A DNA stretch of 64,000 nt from Roseiarcus sp963742305 (GTDB lineage Bacteria > Pseudomonadota > Alphaproteobacteria > Rhizobiales > Beijerinckiaceae): the NCBI GenBank assembly GCA_963742305.1, contig CAVULN010000030.1, forward strand, positions 12,348-76,347, written 5' to 3'. Both the position numbers and the translations under genes were made by a program. Under the pieces are notes generated by a model. It searched no databases. It worked only from the letters and a program-made list of their open reading frames with translations, and was not told the origin of the DNA. Position 1 is the stretch's first letter; each line of letters begins with the position of its first letter. Shown here piece after piece: positions 34,720-42,812 of this stretch.

Positions 34720-36109
34720 ATGCTGAACCAACGTTGGACCCCCGAGAGCTGGCGGACGAAGCCGATTGCGCAATCGCCGGTCTATTCCGACCGGGCGGCG
34801 CTCGCAGGCGCGGAGCGGCAGCTTGCCGGCTATCCGCCGCTGGTTTTCGCGGGCGAAGCGCGCAAGCTCAAGCAGGCCCTCGGCAAGGCGGCCGGGGGCG
34901 GCGCCTTCCTGCTCCAGGGCGGGGACTGCGCCGAGAGCTTCGCCGAGCACTCCGCCGACAACATCCGCGATTTCTTCCGGGTGTTCCTGCAGATGGCGGT
35001 GGTGATGACCTTCGCCGCCGCCTCGCCGATCGTCAAGGTCGGGCGGGTCGCCGGCCAGTTCGCCAAACCGCGCTCCTCCGATTTCGAGACGATCGACGGG
35101 GTGACATTGCCCGCCTATCGCGGCGACATCGTCAACGACATCGAGTTTTCTCCGCAAGCGCGCGAGCCCGATCCGCGCCGGCAGCTCGAAGCCTATCGCC
35201 AGTCCGCGGCCACCCTCAACCTTTTGCGCGCCTTCGCCAATGGCGGCTACGCCAACCTGGAGAACGCCCATCGCTGGATGCTCTCCTTCGTCAACGACAG
35301 CCCGCAGTCCGGGCGCTACGAGGAAGTCGCCGACCGGATCACCGAGACGCTCGGATTCATGCGCGCCGTGGGCCTCGACCCCGAGGCCCATCCGGAATTG
35401 CGCTCGACCGACTTCTACACCTCGCATGAGGCGCTGCTGCTCGGCTACGAACAGGCGATGACGCGCGCTCGATTCGACCTCCGGCGACTATTACGCGACG
35501 TCGGGCCACCTGATCTGGATCGGCGACCGGACGCGCCAGCTCGGGGGCGCGCATGTCGAATTCTGCCGCGGCGTGAAGAATCCGATCGGGCTCAAATGCG
35601 GCCCCTCGCTCGGCCCCGACGAACTCCTTCGCCTGATTGAAATCCTCGATCCGGACGAGGAGTCGGGCCGGCTCACCCTCATTTGCCGTTTCGGCGCGGA
35701 CAAGATCGACGCCGCCATGCCCCCGCTCCTGCGCGCGCTCAAGCGCGAAGGCCGCAAGCCGCTCTGGGTCTCGGACCCGATGCACGGCAACACCATCAAG
35801 ACCTCGACCGGCTACAAGACGAGGCCGACCGAGCGCATCGCCCAGGAAGTGCGCAGTTTCTTCGCCGCCTGCCGCGCCGAGGGCGTGTACGCCGGCGGCG
35901 TCCATCTCGAAATGACCGGCAAGAACGTCACCGAATGCACGGGCGGCGCGCGCGCGATCTCGGAAGCGGATCTGCACGATCGCTATCACACCTATTGCGA
36001 TCCGCGCCTCAATGCGGAGCAGGCGATCGAAATGGCTTTCCTGGTCGCCGATCTTCTCAAAGCCCAGCGGCTCGCCCAGCCCGAGCGGCCGGTCCGCGCG
36101 GCCGAGTGA
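34720..36109 (+). CDS. Type II DAHP synthase, with one extra base
   Basis: 3-deoxy-7-phosphoheptulonate synthase condenses phosphoenolpyruvate and erythrose-4-phosphate, the first step of the shikimate pathway. Hallmarks are LLQGGDCAESFAEHSADNIR, VGRVAGQFAKPRS, GANLENAHRWML-like YANLENAHRWMLSF and, in the second frame, DRTRQLGGAHVEFCRGVKNP and KCGPSLGPDELL. The frame moves from +1 to +2 at 35467; removing one G restores MTRLDSTSGDYYATSGHL. Total about 463 residues, normal for the class. The start MLNQRWTPESWRTKPIAQSP is typical. The enzyme is normally essential, so a true frameshift would be surprising. Confidence 0.88.
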
Positions 36110-36140
36110 CGGCTCGCGCCTCGCCTTAAGGGGGCTCTTC

Positions 36141-37247
36141 GTGCGGCTCGCCGATTACGCCGTGGGGCGCGACAACAACTTCACCCTGCTCCGCTTTTCC
36201 GCGGCCATGACGGTGCTGTTCGCGCACAGCGTCGCGGTGCTGGGGCTTCCGCCTGAGCGCGAATTCTTTTTCAACCGGATCGGCTTTTCGCTCGGCGAAA
36301 TGGGGCTCGACATGCTGTTCGTGACGAGCGGCTTTCTCGTCACCGCGAGCCTGGTCGGCCGCCAGGACCTGATCGCCTATCTCTGGGCGCGGATCCTCAG
36401 GGTCTATCCGGGCATGTGGGTCATGCTCGTGCTCACCGTGTTCGTTCTCGCGCCTGCGCTCACGACCTTGCCGCGCGACGAGTACTACACGTCGCCCCTG
36501 ACCTGGGAATATTTCCGCAAATGCGCGACCCTCATCGGAGGCGTGCGCTATTCGTTGCCGGGCGTGTTCGACACCGTGCCGCTCAAGGGCGAGTTCAACG
36601 GCTCGCTGTGGACGATGCCGGTCGAGGTGCGGATGTATCTCTATCTCGCCGCGATCTGGGTCGCGCTCGCGGTCGTGCCTGCGCTCAGGCTCAAGACGAT
36701 GCGCTTCGTTCTGCCGCTGTCTGCGGCGGCGCTGCTCGTCTTCGTGCTGGGCCCGAGGCTGACCGGCCACGCGGTCAATGGCGCGAACATCCGCGTCTTC
36801 ATGTTCCTCTACGGATCGAGCCTCTATCTGTGGCGCGACAGGGTTCCGCTGAGCGCCTGGCTGCTTGCCGGGATTCTCGCCGCGCTCGTCCTCGCCTCGT
36901 TCGACAAGACGGTCTTCTTCATCGTCTATGTGGCCCTGCTCGCGCCGCTCGTCCTCCATCTGGTCTATGTGCCGCGCGGGCGCATCCGGGCGTTCAACGA
37001 CTGGGGCGACTATTCCTACGGGGTCTATATCTACGCGTTCCCGGTGCAGCAGACGCTGGCCCTTCTCTTCCCGGCCATGACGCTCGCCGCGATGATGGCT
37101 TCGTCCGCGTTCGTCTCGGTGGCGATCGCGATCGTGTCGTGGAAGCTGATCGAGGAGCGGGCGCTGAGCCTCAAGGGCGACTTCGCCGAGGCGACGACGC
37201 GAGCCTTCAATCTGGGCCTGGCCAAGATCGCGAGCGCCGTGCGCTGA
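36141..37247 (+). CDS. Acyltransferase family 3 membrane protein
   Basis: The 368-residue protein starts at GTG 36141 (AAGGGGGCT upstream) and has about ten transmembrane segments. The conserved family-3 pattern is present: YAVGRDNNFTLLRFSAAMTV followed by LFAHSVAV (catalytic His), LGEMGLDMLFVTSGFLVTAS and GSLWTMPVEVRMYLYLAAIW (the conserved TxxxE region). Such enzymes acetylate or succinylate surface sugars such as O-antigen, exopolysaccharide or lipid A. The open frame extends upstream of 36141 over the DAHP synthase end, but that part is a shadow. It follows the DAHP synthase gene by 31 bases. Confidence 0.87.
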   Translation: MRLADYAVGRDNNFTLLRFSAAMTVLFAHSVAVLGLPPEREFFFNRIGFSLGEMGLDMLFVTSGFLVTASLVGRQDLIAYLWARILRVYPGMWVMLVLTVFVLAPALTTLPRDEYYTSPLTWEYFRKCATLIGGVRYSLPGVFDTVPLKGEFNGSLWTMPVEVRMYLYLAAIWVALAVVPALRLKTMRFVLPLSAAALLVFVLGPRLTGHAVNGANIRVFMFLYGSSLYLWRDRVPLSAWLLAGILAALVLASFDKTVFFIVYVALLAPLVLHLVYVPRGRIRAFNDWGDYSYGVYIYAFPVQQTLALLFPAMTLAAMMASSAFVSVAIAIVSWKLIEERALSLKGDFAEATTRAFNLGLAKIASAVR

Positions 37248-37267
37248 GTCGGCGCCGCGCCTCGTCG

Positions 37268-37285
37268 CGCCGCGGCCCCGCGGCG
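37268..37285 (+). terminator. GC-rich hairpin after the acyltransferase gene
   Basis: CGCCGCGG and CCGCGGCG form a perfect eight-base-pair stem around two C residues, 20 bases after the stop codon. A T-containing but not strictly T-only stretch (TTTGGGTTTTC) follows. It is a plausible intrinsic terminator. Confidence 0.45.
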
Positions 37286-37643
37286 GTAGGGGCTTCAGGT
37301 TTGGGTTTTCTTGGCCGCGCGCCGTTTCGGGGCGAAAACCCGCTTCACGAGGGGTTGGAAAAGCTTGGATTTCCTTGGATTCCTCGTCAGAATCCAGACT
37401 TATCAATGGGTTACACGCGATTTTCCGCGAAAAATTTTCGCGTGGCCCCTTCGCCCGCGAGGCGCTCGCGGGAGCGGCCGGACGCGCAGGCGGGAAGGCG
37501 AAAATGGTCATGCAGGCAGGTTAGCCCGGGTTCCGATTTTCCGCAACAAAATGTCGGGCGACGGAATCTCTCTGGTTGCGATCGCCGCCCACCACGCAAG
37601 GGTTGCATTGCCCGTTCCTCTCCCGTCGCGCTAAGTCTCCCCC
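37286..37643. other. Intergenic region with a near-perfect 17-base palindrome
   Basis: No gene is supported here. The stretch is AT-richer than its surroundings. CGCGAAAA-A-TTTTCGCG at 37426-37442 is a perfect palindrome, preceded by a related CGCGATTTT at 37416. It lies about 200 bases before the NAD synthetase start, so it may be a regulatory site for that gene, or a transcription attenuator. Confidence 0.45.
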
Positions 37644-39387
37644 ATGCCCGCCTCCGCCAACCGCCTCGTCATCGCGCTTGCGCAGATCCCCGCGATCGTC
37701 GGCGACATCGGGGGCAACCGCGACCGTCTGCGGAAAGCGCGCAGGCAAGCCGCCGCCTTCGGCGCCGACATCCTGCTCGCGCCCGAGCTTTATCTGTCCG
37801 GCTATCCGCCCGAGGATCTGGTGCTGAAGCCCGCCTTCCAGGAGGCCTGCCGGGCGGCCTGCGAGGAACTGGCGCGCGAGACCGCCGACGGCGGGCCCGC
37901 CGCGCTGGTCGGCCTGCCCTGGGTGGACGACGGCAAGCTCTATAACGCCATGGCCCTCCTCGACAACGGGCGGATCGAGGCGGTGCGGTTCAAGGTCGAT
38001 CTGCCCAATTACGGCGTGTTCGACGAGAAGCGGGTGTTCGCGCCCGGCCCCTCGCCGGGGCCGATCGCCTTTCGCGGCGTGCGCGTCGGCGTGCCGATCT
38101 GCGAGGACATCTGGGGGCCCGATCCGGTCGAGTGCATCCTCGAGACCGGAGGCGAGATCCTGCTCGTGTCCAACGCCTCGCCCTACGAGCGCGGCAAGCT
38201 TGAAATCCGCCAGAACGTCGCGGTTTCGCGCGTGGTGGAGAGCAGGCTGCCGCTGATCTATCTCAATATGGTCGGCGGCCAGGACGAGCTCGTGTTTGAC
38301 GGCGGCTCGTTCGCGCTCAACGCCGACCGCAGCCTTGGCGCGCAACTGCCCGCCTTCCGGCCGATGGTGGCGCGCACCGTATGGGAGCGGGGCGAGAAGC
38401 GGCTGGCGCTGCGTCGAGGGCCCGCGCGAACTGGTCGAGGAGGGGGACGAGGCCGACTACGCGGCCTGCGTCATGGGACTGCGCGACTATGTCGACAACA
38501 ACCGCTTTCCGGGCGTGGTGCTGGGCTTGTCGGGCGGGGTCGATTCGGCGCTCTGCGCCGCGATGGCGGTCGACGCGCTTGGGCCTCAGCGCGTGCATGC
38601 GGTCATGCTGCCCTATCGCTTCACCTCGAATGAATCGCTGTCCGATGCGGCCCAATGCGCGAAAGCGCTCGGCCTCCGTTACGACATCGTGCCGATCGCC
38701 GAGCCGGTCGAGGGCGTGGAGCGCGCGCTAAAGACAATGTTCGCCGGCAAGCCGCGCGACATCACCGAGGAGAACATCCAGAGCCGGGCGCGCGGCCTGA
38801 TCCTAATGGCGATCTCCAACAAGACCGGCGCGATGGTGGTGACGACCGGCAACAAGTCGGAGATGTCGGTCGGCTACGCCACGCTCTACGGCGACATGAA
38901 TGGCGGGTTCAATCCGATCAAGGACCTCTACAAGATGGAGGTGTTCCGCCTGTCCGCCTTGCGCAACCGCTGGAAGCCGTTTGGCGCGCTCGGGCCGGAC
39001 GGCGAGGTGATCCCTGAGAACATCATCGTCAAGCCGCCGAGCGCGGAACTGCGCGAGAACCAGAAGGACGAGGATTCGCTGCCGCCCTATGCGGTGCTCG
39101 ACGGCATTCTCAGGAGCCTCGTCGAAAAGGAGATGCGCGTCGCCGACATCGTGGCTGAGGGCTACGACCTCGAGACGGTGCGTAAGGTCGAGCGGCTGCT
39201 CTATCTCGCCGAGTACAAGCGCCGGCAGTCGGCGCCGGGGGTGAAGGTCGGCCCGAAGAATTTCGGCCGCGACCGGCGCTATCCGATCGTCAACCGCTTC
39301 CGCGACGCAGGCGGCGCGGCGCAGAAGCCGGACGCCTCGATCGCGCCCATCAAGTCAATGGGAACGAGCGAGCGGTTCGAGGAGTAA
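37644..39387 (+). CDS. nadE: Glutamine-dependent NAD+ synthetase, with one extra base
   Basis: The joined product of about 580 residues has an N-terminal glutaminase (nitrilase-fold) domain with the Glu-Lys-Cys triad: LLAPELYLSGYPPEDL, VRFKVDLPNYGVFDEKRVF and GVPICEDIWGPDPVE. The C-terminal synthetase domain has the pyrophosphatase loop VLGLSGGVDSALCAAMAV and TGNKSEMSVGYATLYGDMNG. The domains lie in different frames. The shift is at 38412, where an extra C lies between ALC-TG and GTCGAGG; removing it restores ALVEGPRELVEEG. NAD synthesis is essential, so an inactive gene is unlikely. The gene stands alone and reads toward the CNB gene. Confidence 0.88.
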
Positions 39388-39458
39388 GGGGTCGCCCGGC
39401 CCGCGGCCGAACCTGATATAACCGACCTCGCCGGGCTCGCGCCCTGACGGAGGCTTTT

Positions 39459-39902
39459 ATGCAGAACGTCGCGTTCAAGGCGGGAGATACGATCATTCGC
39501 GAGGGCGACGAAGGCGATATGGCTTTCTTCATCGTCAGCGGCGCCGTCGACGTGATCGTGGGCAGCGGGGACAATGCGAGTGTCGTCGGCAGGCTCGGGA
39601 CGGGCGAAGTGTTCGGCGAGATGTGCCTGATTGAGCCGGGACCGCGCTCGGCGACCGTGAACGCGGCGTGCGACACCGAGTGCCTCGTCACCTCCTACCA
39701 GGAGTTCATCGCCGCGATCCAGGAGAACCCCGAACGGGCCGTCGGGTTCATGAAGACCCTGGTCCGGCGCCTGCGCAAGATGAACGAATTGCTCGAGCAG
39801 ACGAGCCCGGAGGGGCGCGGGCTTCGCGCCATGCTTCTCGAGTGCCAGCCGTCCGCCGGCTCCCCGGACGCCGCGGCCCTCTCGTGGACGATGCTGTGGT
39901 GA
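39459..39902 (+). CDS. Stand-alone cyclic-nucleotide-binding domain protein
   Basis: The 147-residue product is a single cNMP-binding beta-barrel: DTIIREGDEGDMAFFIVSGA, then GEVFGEMCLIEPGPRSATVN. The last block is the phosphate-binding cassette, and both the Glu that binds the ribose and the Arg that binds the phosphate are present. A C-terminal helix (VGFMKTLVRRLRKMNELLEQ) follows, with no DNA-binding domain. It should bind cAMP or cGMP and act through a partner. Its downstream neighbours are three membrane proteins resembling Pycsar effectors, which is the most suggestive partnership here. Confidence 0.85.
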   Translation: MQNVAFKAGDTIIREGDEGDMAFFIVSGAVDVIVGSGDNASVVGRLGTGEVFGEMCLIEPGPRSATVNAACDTECLVTSYQEFIAAIQENPERAVGFMKTLVRRLRKMNELLEQTSPEGRGLRAMLLECQPSAGSPDAAALSWTMLW

Positions 39903-39986
39903 GGCCGGTCCGCCGCAGCCGCCAGCGGACCCGTGTCGTCTCATGTTCATACGGCGGCGTGAATCGAAGCCGAGCAGGGGGAACCG

Positions 39987-40232
39987 ATGGCGGATATCTC
40001 GGCCGATCTCCAGCGGGAACTGGACGGGTTGCAGGCAGCCTATAGGCAGGCCGTGGATAATTGGGTGGCCGCCATCCGCGAGGAGGAAGCGCTGGCCTCC
40101 GGCGCCCACAACATCGCAGAACTCGACAAATGGGAGGCTGCGCACTTCGGCGAGCACAAGCTGCACAGGGAAGTTATCTATCGGAAGCGCCTCTACGAAG
40201 ACGCCCTGCGGCGCGAGTTCTTCGGCTTCTGA
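39987..40232 (+). CDS. Small hypothetical protein
   Basis: The 81-residue product is soluble and helical, rich in Glu, Ala and Arg (LQRELDGLQAAYRQAVDNWV, then EEEALASGAHNIAELDKWEA). It has no recognised domain. It lies between the cyclic-nucleotide-binding gene and the first effector-like membrane protein and may belong to the same unit. A GGGGGAACCG leader six bases before the ATG supports translation. Confidence 0.6.
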   Translation: MADISADLQRELDGLQAAYRQAVDNWVAAIREEEALASGAHNIAELDKWEAAHFGEHKLHREVIYRKRLYEDALRREFFGF

Positions 40233-40287
40233 TCTTCCGGCGCCTGCGCAGGCTCTACGGATCGAGCGGCGGCTTCTGACCTTAGTC

Positions 40288-40426
40288 CAACGCCGAATTC
40301 AACCGAGCTTGACAGGCCCTCGCCGTTCGCGCCAACTCGAACCGAAGGACTGCGGGGGCCGAGGCGCAGGACCGGCGCGGACGGCCCCGTTGGCCGGGCA
40401 GCCCTCGTGGAGCGTCCGACAATCGG
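40288..40426 (+). repeat. Duplicated leader before membrane protein 1 (copy A)
   Basis: About 139 bases upstream of the first effector-like gene recur, slightly diverged, at 40949-41080. Shared words include TTGACAGG, CGAACCGAAGGACT-like CCGAAGGACT, GGGGCCGAGG and GTGGAGCGTCCGAC, with the gene start following directly. TTGACA at 40309-40314 is a candidate -35 element that is conserved in the other copy at 40968-40973. Conservation of the leader argues for shared regulation. Confidence 0.75.
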
Positions 40427-40888
40427 ATGAACAAGATCGCCGCCGATCCCGCTGAACCCTATCGCAGCCTGATCGCCGGCTATACCGACGCGATCCGCCA
40501 GAGCGATTTCAAGGCCAATATCGCGTTCCTGTTCGTCGCCTTCATGATGGGTTCGGTTCTCTGGAACTACACGTCCTTTCCGAGTTACCTGTCGGTCCAG
40601 CTCGTCCTGGCGCCGTTCCTGATCGTCTATTTCTTCTTGTTCATGGTGCTGATCCCGCGCTACCCCAGGCGCGGCGCCAGGACCTTCCTGGTCGCCCGCA
40701 ACCTGACGCCGGCGGATTTCGAGGCCGTCGCCGGGGCCGCCGACGACCTCGACGCGCTCAAGCTCACCTGCGCGGTGCTGTCCGACATCCTGTGGTGGAA
40801 GACCCAGTGCATCCGCGTCAGCTTCGTGGTGTCGATCGTTTGCGTGTTCCTGACCATGCTTCTGCTTCTCTACGCCGCGTTCAGATGA
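40427..40888 (+). CDS. Pycsar-effector-like membrane protein, paralogue 1
   Basis: The 153-residue protein has an N-terminal block YRSLIAGYTDAIRQSDFKAN, then IAFLFVAFMMGSVLWNY and PFLIVYFFLFMVLIP as membrane segments, a cytoplasmic loop FLVARNLTPADFEAVAG, and a C-terminal helix VVSIVCVFLTMLLLLYA. This arrangement, with the (S/A)DxKAN sequence before the first helix, resembles the Pycsar system effector (PycTM, DUF5706-like) family, in which a membrane protein is activated by a cyclic pyrimidine nucleotide. Family assignment is by pattern memory only. It is one of three tandem paralogues that all share this order. Confidence 0.6.
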   Translation: MNKIAADPAEPYRSLIAGYTDAIRQSDFKANIAFLFVAFMMGSVLWNYTSFPSYLSVQLVLAPFLIVYFFLFMVLIPRYPRRGARTFLVARNLTPADFEAVAGAADDLDALKLTCAVLSDILWWKTQCIRVSFVVSIVCVFLTMLLLLYAAFR

Positions 40889-40948
40889 TTGAGGCGTGCG
40901 GCCGGGGCCGCCCGGCGCGTTTGAGCCGGCCGCTCCGGCCGCGTCGGA

Positions 40949-41080
40949 AGCCCAAATTCAACCGATCTTGACAGGGCGTCGCAGTTCACGCCAAGTCGAG
41001 CCGAAGGACTTTGTGGGGCCGAGGACCGGCGCGGGTGGGCCTGTCCGCCGACCGGGCCTGGTGGAGCGTCCGACCGTCGG
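40949..41080 (+). repeat. Duplicated leader before membrane protein 2 (copy B)
   Basis: Second copy of the leader at 40288-40426, with TTGACA at 40968-40973 and the shared GTGGAGCGTCCGAC ending just before the start codon. The third paralogue at 41634 lacks this leader. Confidence 0.75.
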
Positions 41081-41551
41081 ATGAACAAGATCGCCGATCC
41101 CGCTCAGCCTTATCGCCGCCTGATCGCCGCCTATACCGACGCGATCCGCCAGAGCGACTTCAAGGCCAATATCGCGATCCTGATGGTCGCCTTCATGATG
41201 GGCCCGGTGCTCGGCAATCATACGCGCTTTCCGAGCTATCTGCCGATCCCGTTCGTCATGCTGCCGTTCCTGATCGTCTACATATGCCTGCTGGCGGTGC
41301 TGATCCCGCGCTATCCCAAGCGCGGCTCCAAGCATTTCGTGGTCTCGCGCACCGCCAAGGCCGCCGATTTCGCCAGGGTCGTCGAGGCCGAGGACGAGCT
41401 TGAGCAGCTGAAGCTGCGCTGCTCGGTCCTGTCTGAACTCCTGTGGTGGAAGACCCTCTACATCAGGATCAGTTTTCTTGTCGCAATGGCGAGCATCGTC
41501 GCATGCTTGATCCTGCTTCTTTACATCTGGTGGGGGGGGAGGGGCCAATAG
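41081..41551 (+). CDS. Pycsar-effector-like membrane protein, paralogue 2
   Basis: The 156-residue product is very similar to paralogue 1: MNKIADPAQPYRRLIAAYT, then IRQSDFKANIAILMVAFMMG, VLIPRYPKRGSKHF, and ELLWWKTLYIRISFLVAM. The same helices are present. The leader and gene together appear to be a tandem duplication of the upstream unit. As in paralogue 1, the loop between helices contains an acidic DEL-type patch (EDELEQLKLRCSVLSELLWW). The role is inferred from family likeness. Confidence 0.6.
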   Translation: MNKIADPAQPYRRLIAAYTDAIRQSDFKANIAILMVAFMMGPVLGNHTRFPSYLPIPFVMLPFLIVYICLLAVLIPRYPKRGSKHFVVSRTAKAADFARVVEAEDELEQLKLRCSVLSELLWWKTLYIRISFLVAMASIVACLILLLYIWWGGRGQ

Positions 41552-41633
41552 ACATGATCCGTTGGGTTCGACGGCGCAACGCATTGCCGCCCGTCCCCCG
41601 AGGCGCGCCCTCGCTTGCCTTACAGAGCGGCTG

Positions 41634-42089
41634 ATGGCCAGGGACCGCGACGCCCAGTTGCGCAATCTGATCGCCGGCTACGGCGATTCGATCCGGCTCA
41701 GCGACATCAAGGCGAATATCGCCGTGCTGTTCGTCGCCATCATGATGGGCACCGTTCTTCAGTTTCACGCTCAATACCCCCCATATTTGAACGTGCCGGT
41801 GATCCTGGCCCCGTTCATCGTCATGTTTCTCAATCTGCTCGCCTCCGTCTATCCGCGGTTTCCCCGCGACGGACGCAAGCGGTTCCCGATCTGGCGCGGC
41901 GCGAACCCTCAGGATTTCGAGTTCATCGCCGATCCGGCGCTCGAGGCGGCGGAGCTGCCGGTCCGATGCGCGCTCCTGTCGCGCACGCTCTACTGGAAGA
42001 ACGTCACCCTCCAGGCCGCCTATCTGATCGCGATGGCCACGCTGTTCGCTGGCGGGGCGCTCCTGTTCGTGGCCTGGTTGCGGCCCTGA
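41634..42089 (+). CDS. Pycsar-effector-like membrane protein, paralogue 3
   Basis: The 151-residue product is a more diverged third paralogue: LIAGYGDSIRLSDIKANIAV, FVAIMMGTVLQFHAQYPPYL, FLNLLASVYPRFPRDGRK, and LSRTLYWKNVTLQAAYLIAM. The ATG at 41634 begins similarity to the other two; a longer upstream frame is not needed. It follows paralogue 2 by 82 bases without the duplicated leader, so it is probably cotranscribed. Confidence 0.6.
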   Translation: MARDRDAQLRNLIAGYGDSIRLSDIKANIAVLFVAIMMGTVLQFHAQYPPYLNVPVILAPFIVMFLNLLASVYPRFPRDGRKRFPIWRGANPQDFEFIADPALEAAELPVRCALLSRTLYWKNVTLQAAYLIAMATLFAGGALLFVAWLRP

Positions 42090-42162
42090 CGATCTTTGTG
42101 GGAGAGGCCGGACGGCCGGCCGCGCGTCGCAAAGCGATAGCAGACCGGCCCGGTAGCCTGCG

Positions 42163-42555
42163 TCACCTCGAGCGACCGAACTGGTTCCAGGCCATGCTCT
42201 CGCAAACGAACCCGTCCATCATGCATCCCCTGGTCGTCATGCGCCTGCGGACGACGTAGACCAGGATCGAATAGGTCTTGCTGCGCTGCGGATCGAAGGC
42301 GCTTCCCGACCATCGCCCGGCGCCGGCGGCCCTCACTCTGAGGATCAGCCGATCGCCGACTCTTTCTCCCGAAACCCCGCGTCTCACCCATGTGTTGCGC
42401 GCGCAAACCGCAGCGCCGCAGGATGCGACGCGGATTCTGGTCTTGCCGTCCGCGCGCGCCCAGGCGCCGAGATACGCAGGCCCGGCGGCGACCGGGGCGC
42501 TGGTCGCTCCAATCATCAGCAACGCCGCCGCCGTTGCAATCCATCCACGCGTCAT
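42163..42555 (-). CDS. DUF2147-family secreted protein
   Basis: The 130-residue protein has a signal peptide (WIATAAALLMIGATSAPVAA) and the DUF2147 pattern, a beta-rich domain with LGAWARADGKTRIRVASC, ARNTWVRRGVSGERVGDRLI and WSGSAFDPQRSKTYSILVY. The function is unknown. Two Cys in the conserved positions (SCGAAVC) could form a disulfide. It is divergent from hpnN. Confidence 0.82.
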   Translation of the reverse strand: MTRGWIATAAALLMIGATSAPVAAGPAYLGAWARADGKTRIRVASCGAAVCARNTWVRRGVSGERVGDRLILRVRAAGAGRWSGSAFDPQRSKTYSILVYVVRRRMTTRGCMMDGFVCESMAWNQFGRSR

Positions 42556-42812
42556 GCGCTGCCCCTGCTACGCCGCCGTCACCAGACCTCGTGACCCGGT
42601 TTTGCCGTGTTCGGCGCCTATTCCGTTCCGTGTTTGACGCTTCGAATCAACCATTTTGTTCGTCTCTGCGCTGGCCCGGCCGAGAATCGCGTCCGGTTCA
42701 CCGACGAGGGGGCTGTCGTCTGGCGCGCTGCGCGATCGGCGACGGCGCCGCGCCTCGCAGCGCGCCGTCCCGATTGACACCGGCCGCGAACCATGCGCTC
42801 CACCCCGGTTCC

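Noticed and set aside
36416..37945. A 509-codon plus-strand frame over the acyltransferase and nadE start
   Set aside because: It is Arg-rich and out of frame with the membrane protein and the glutaminase domain, both clearly identified.
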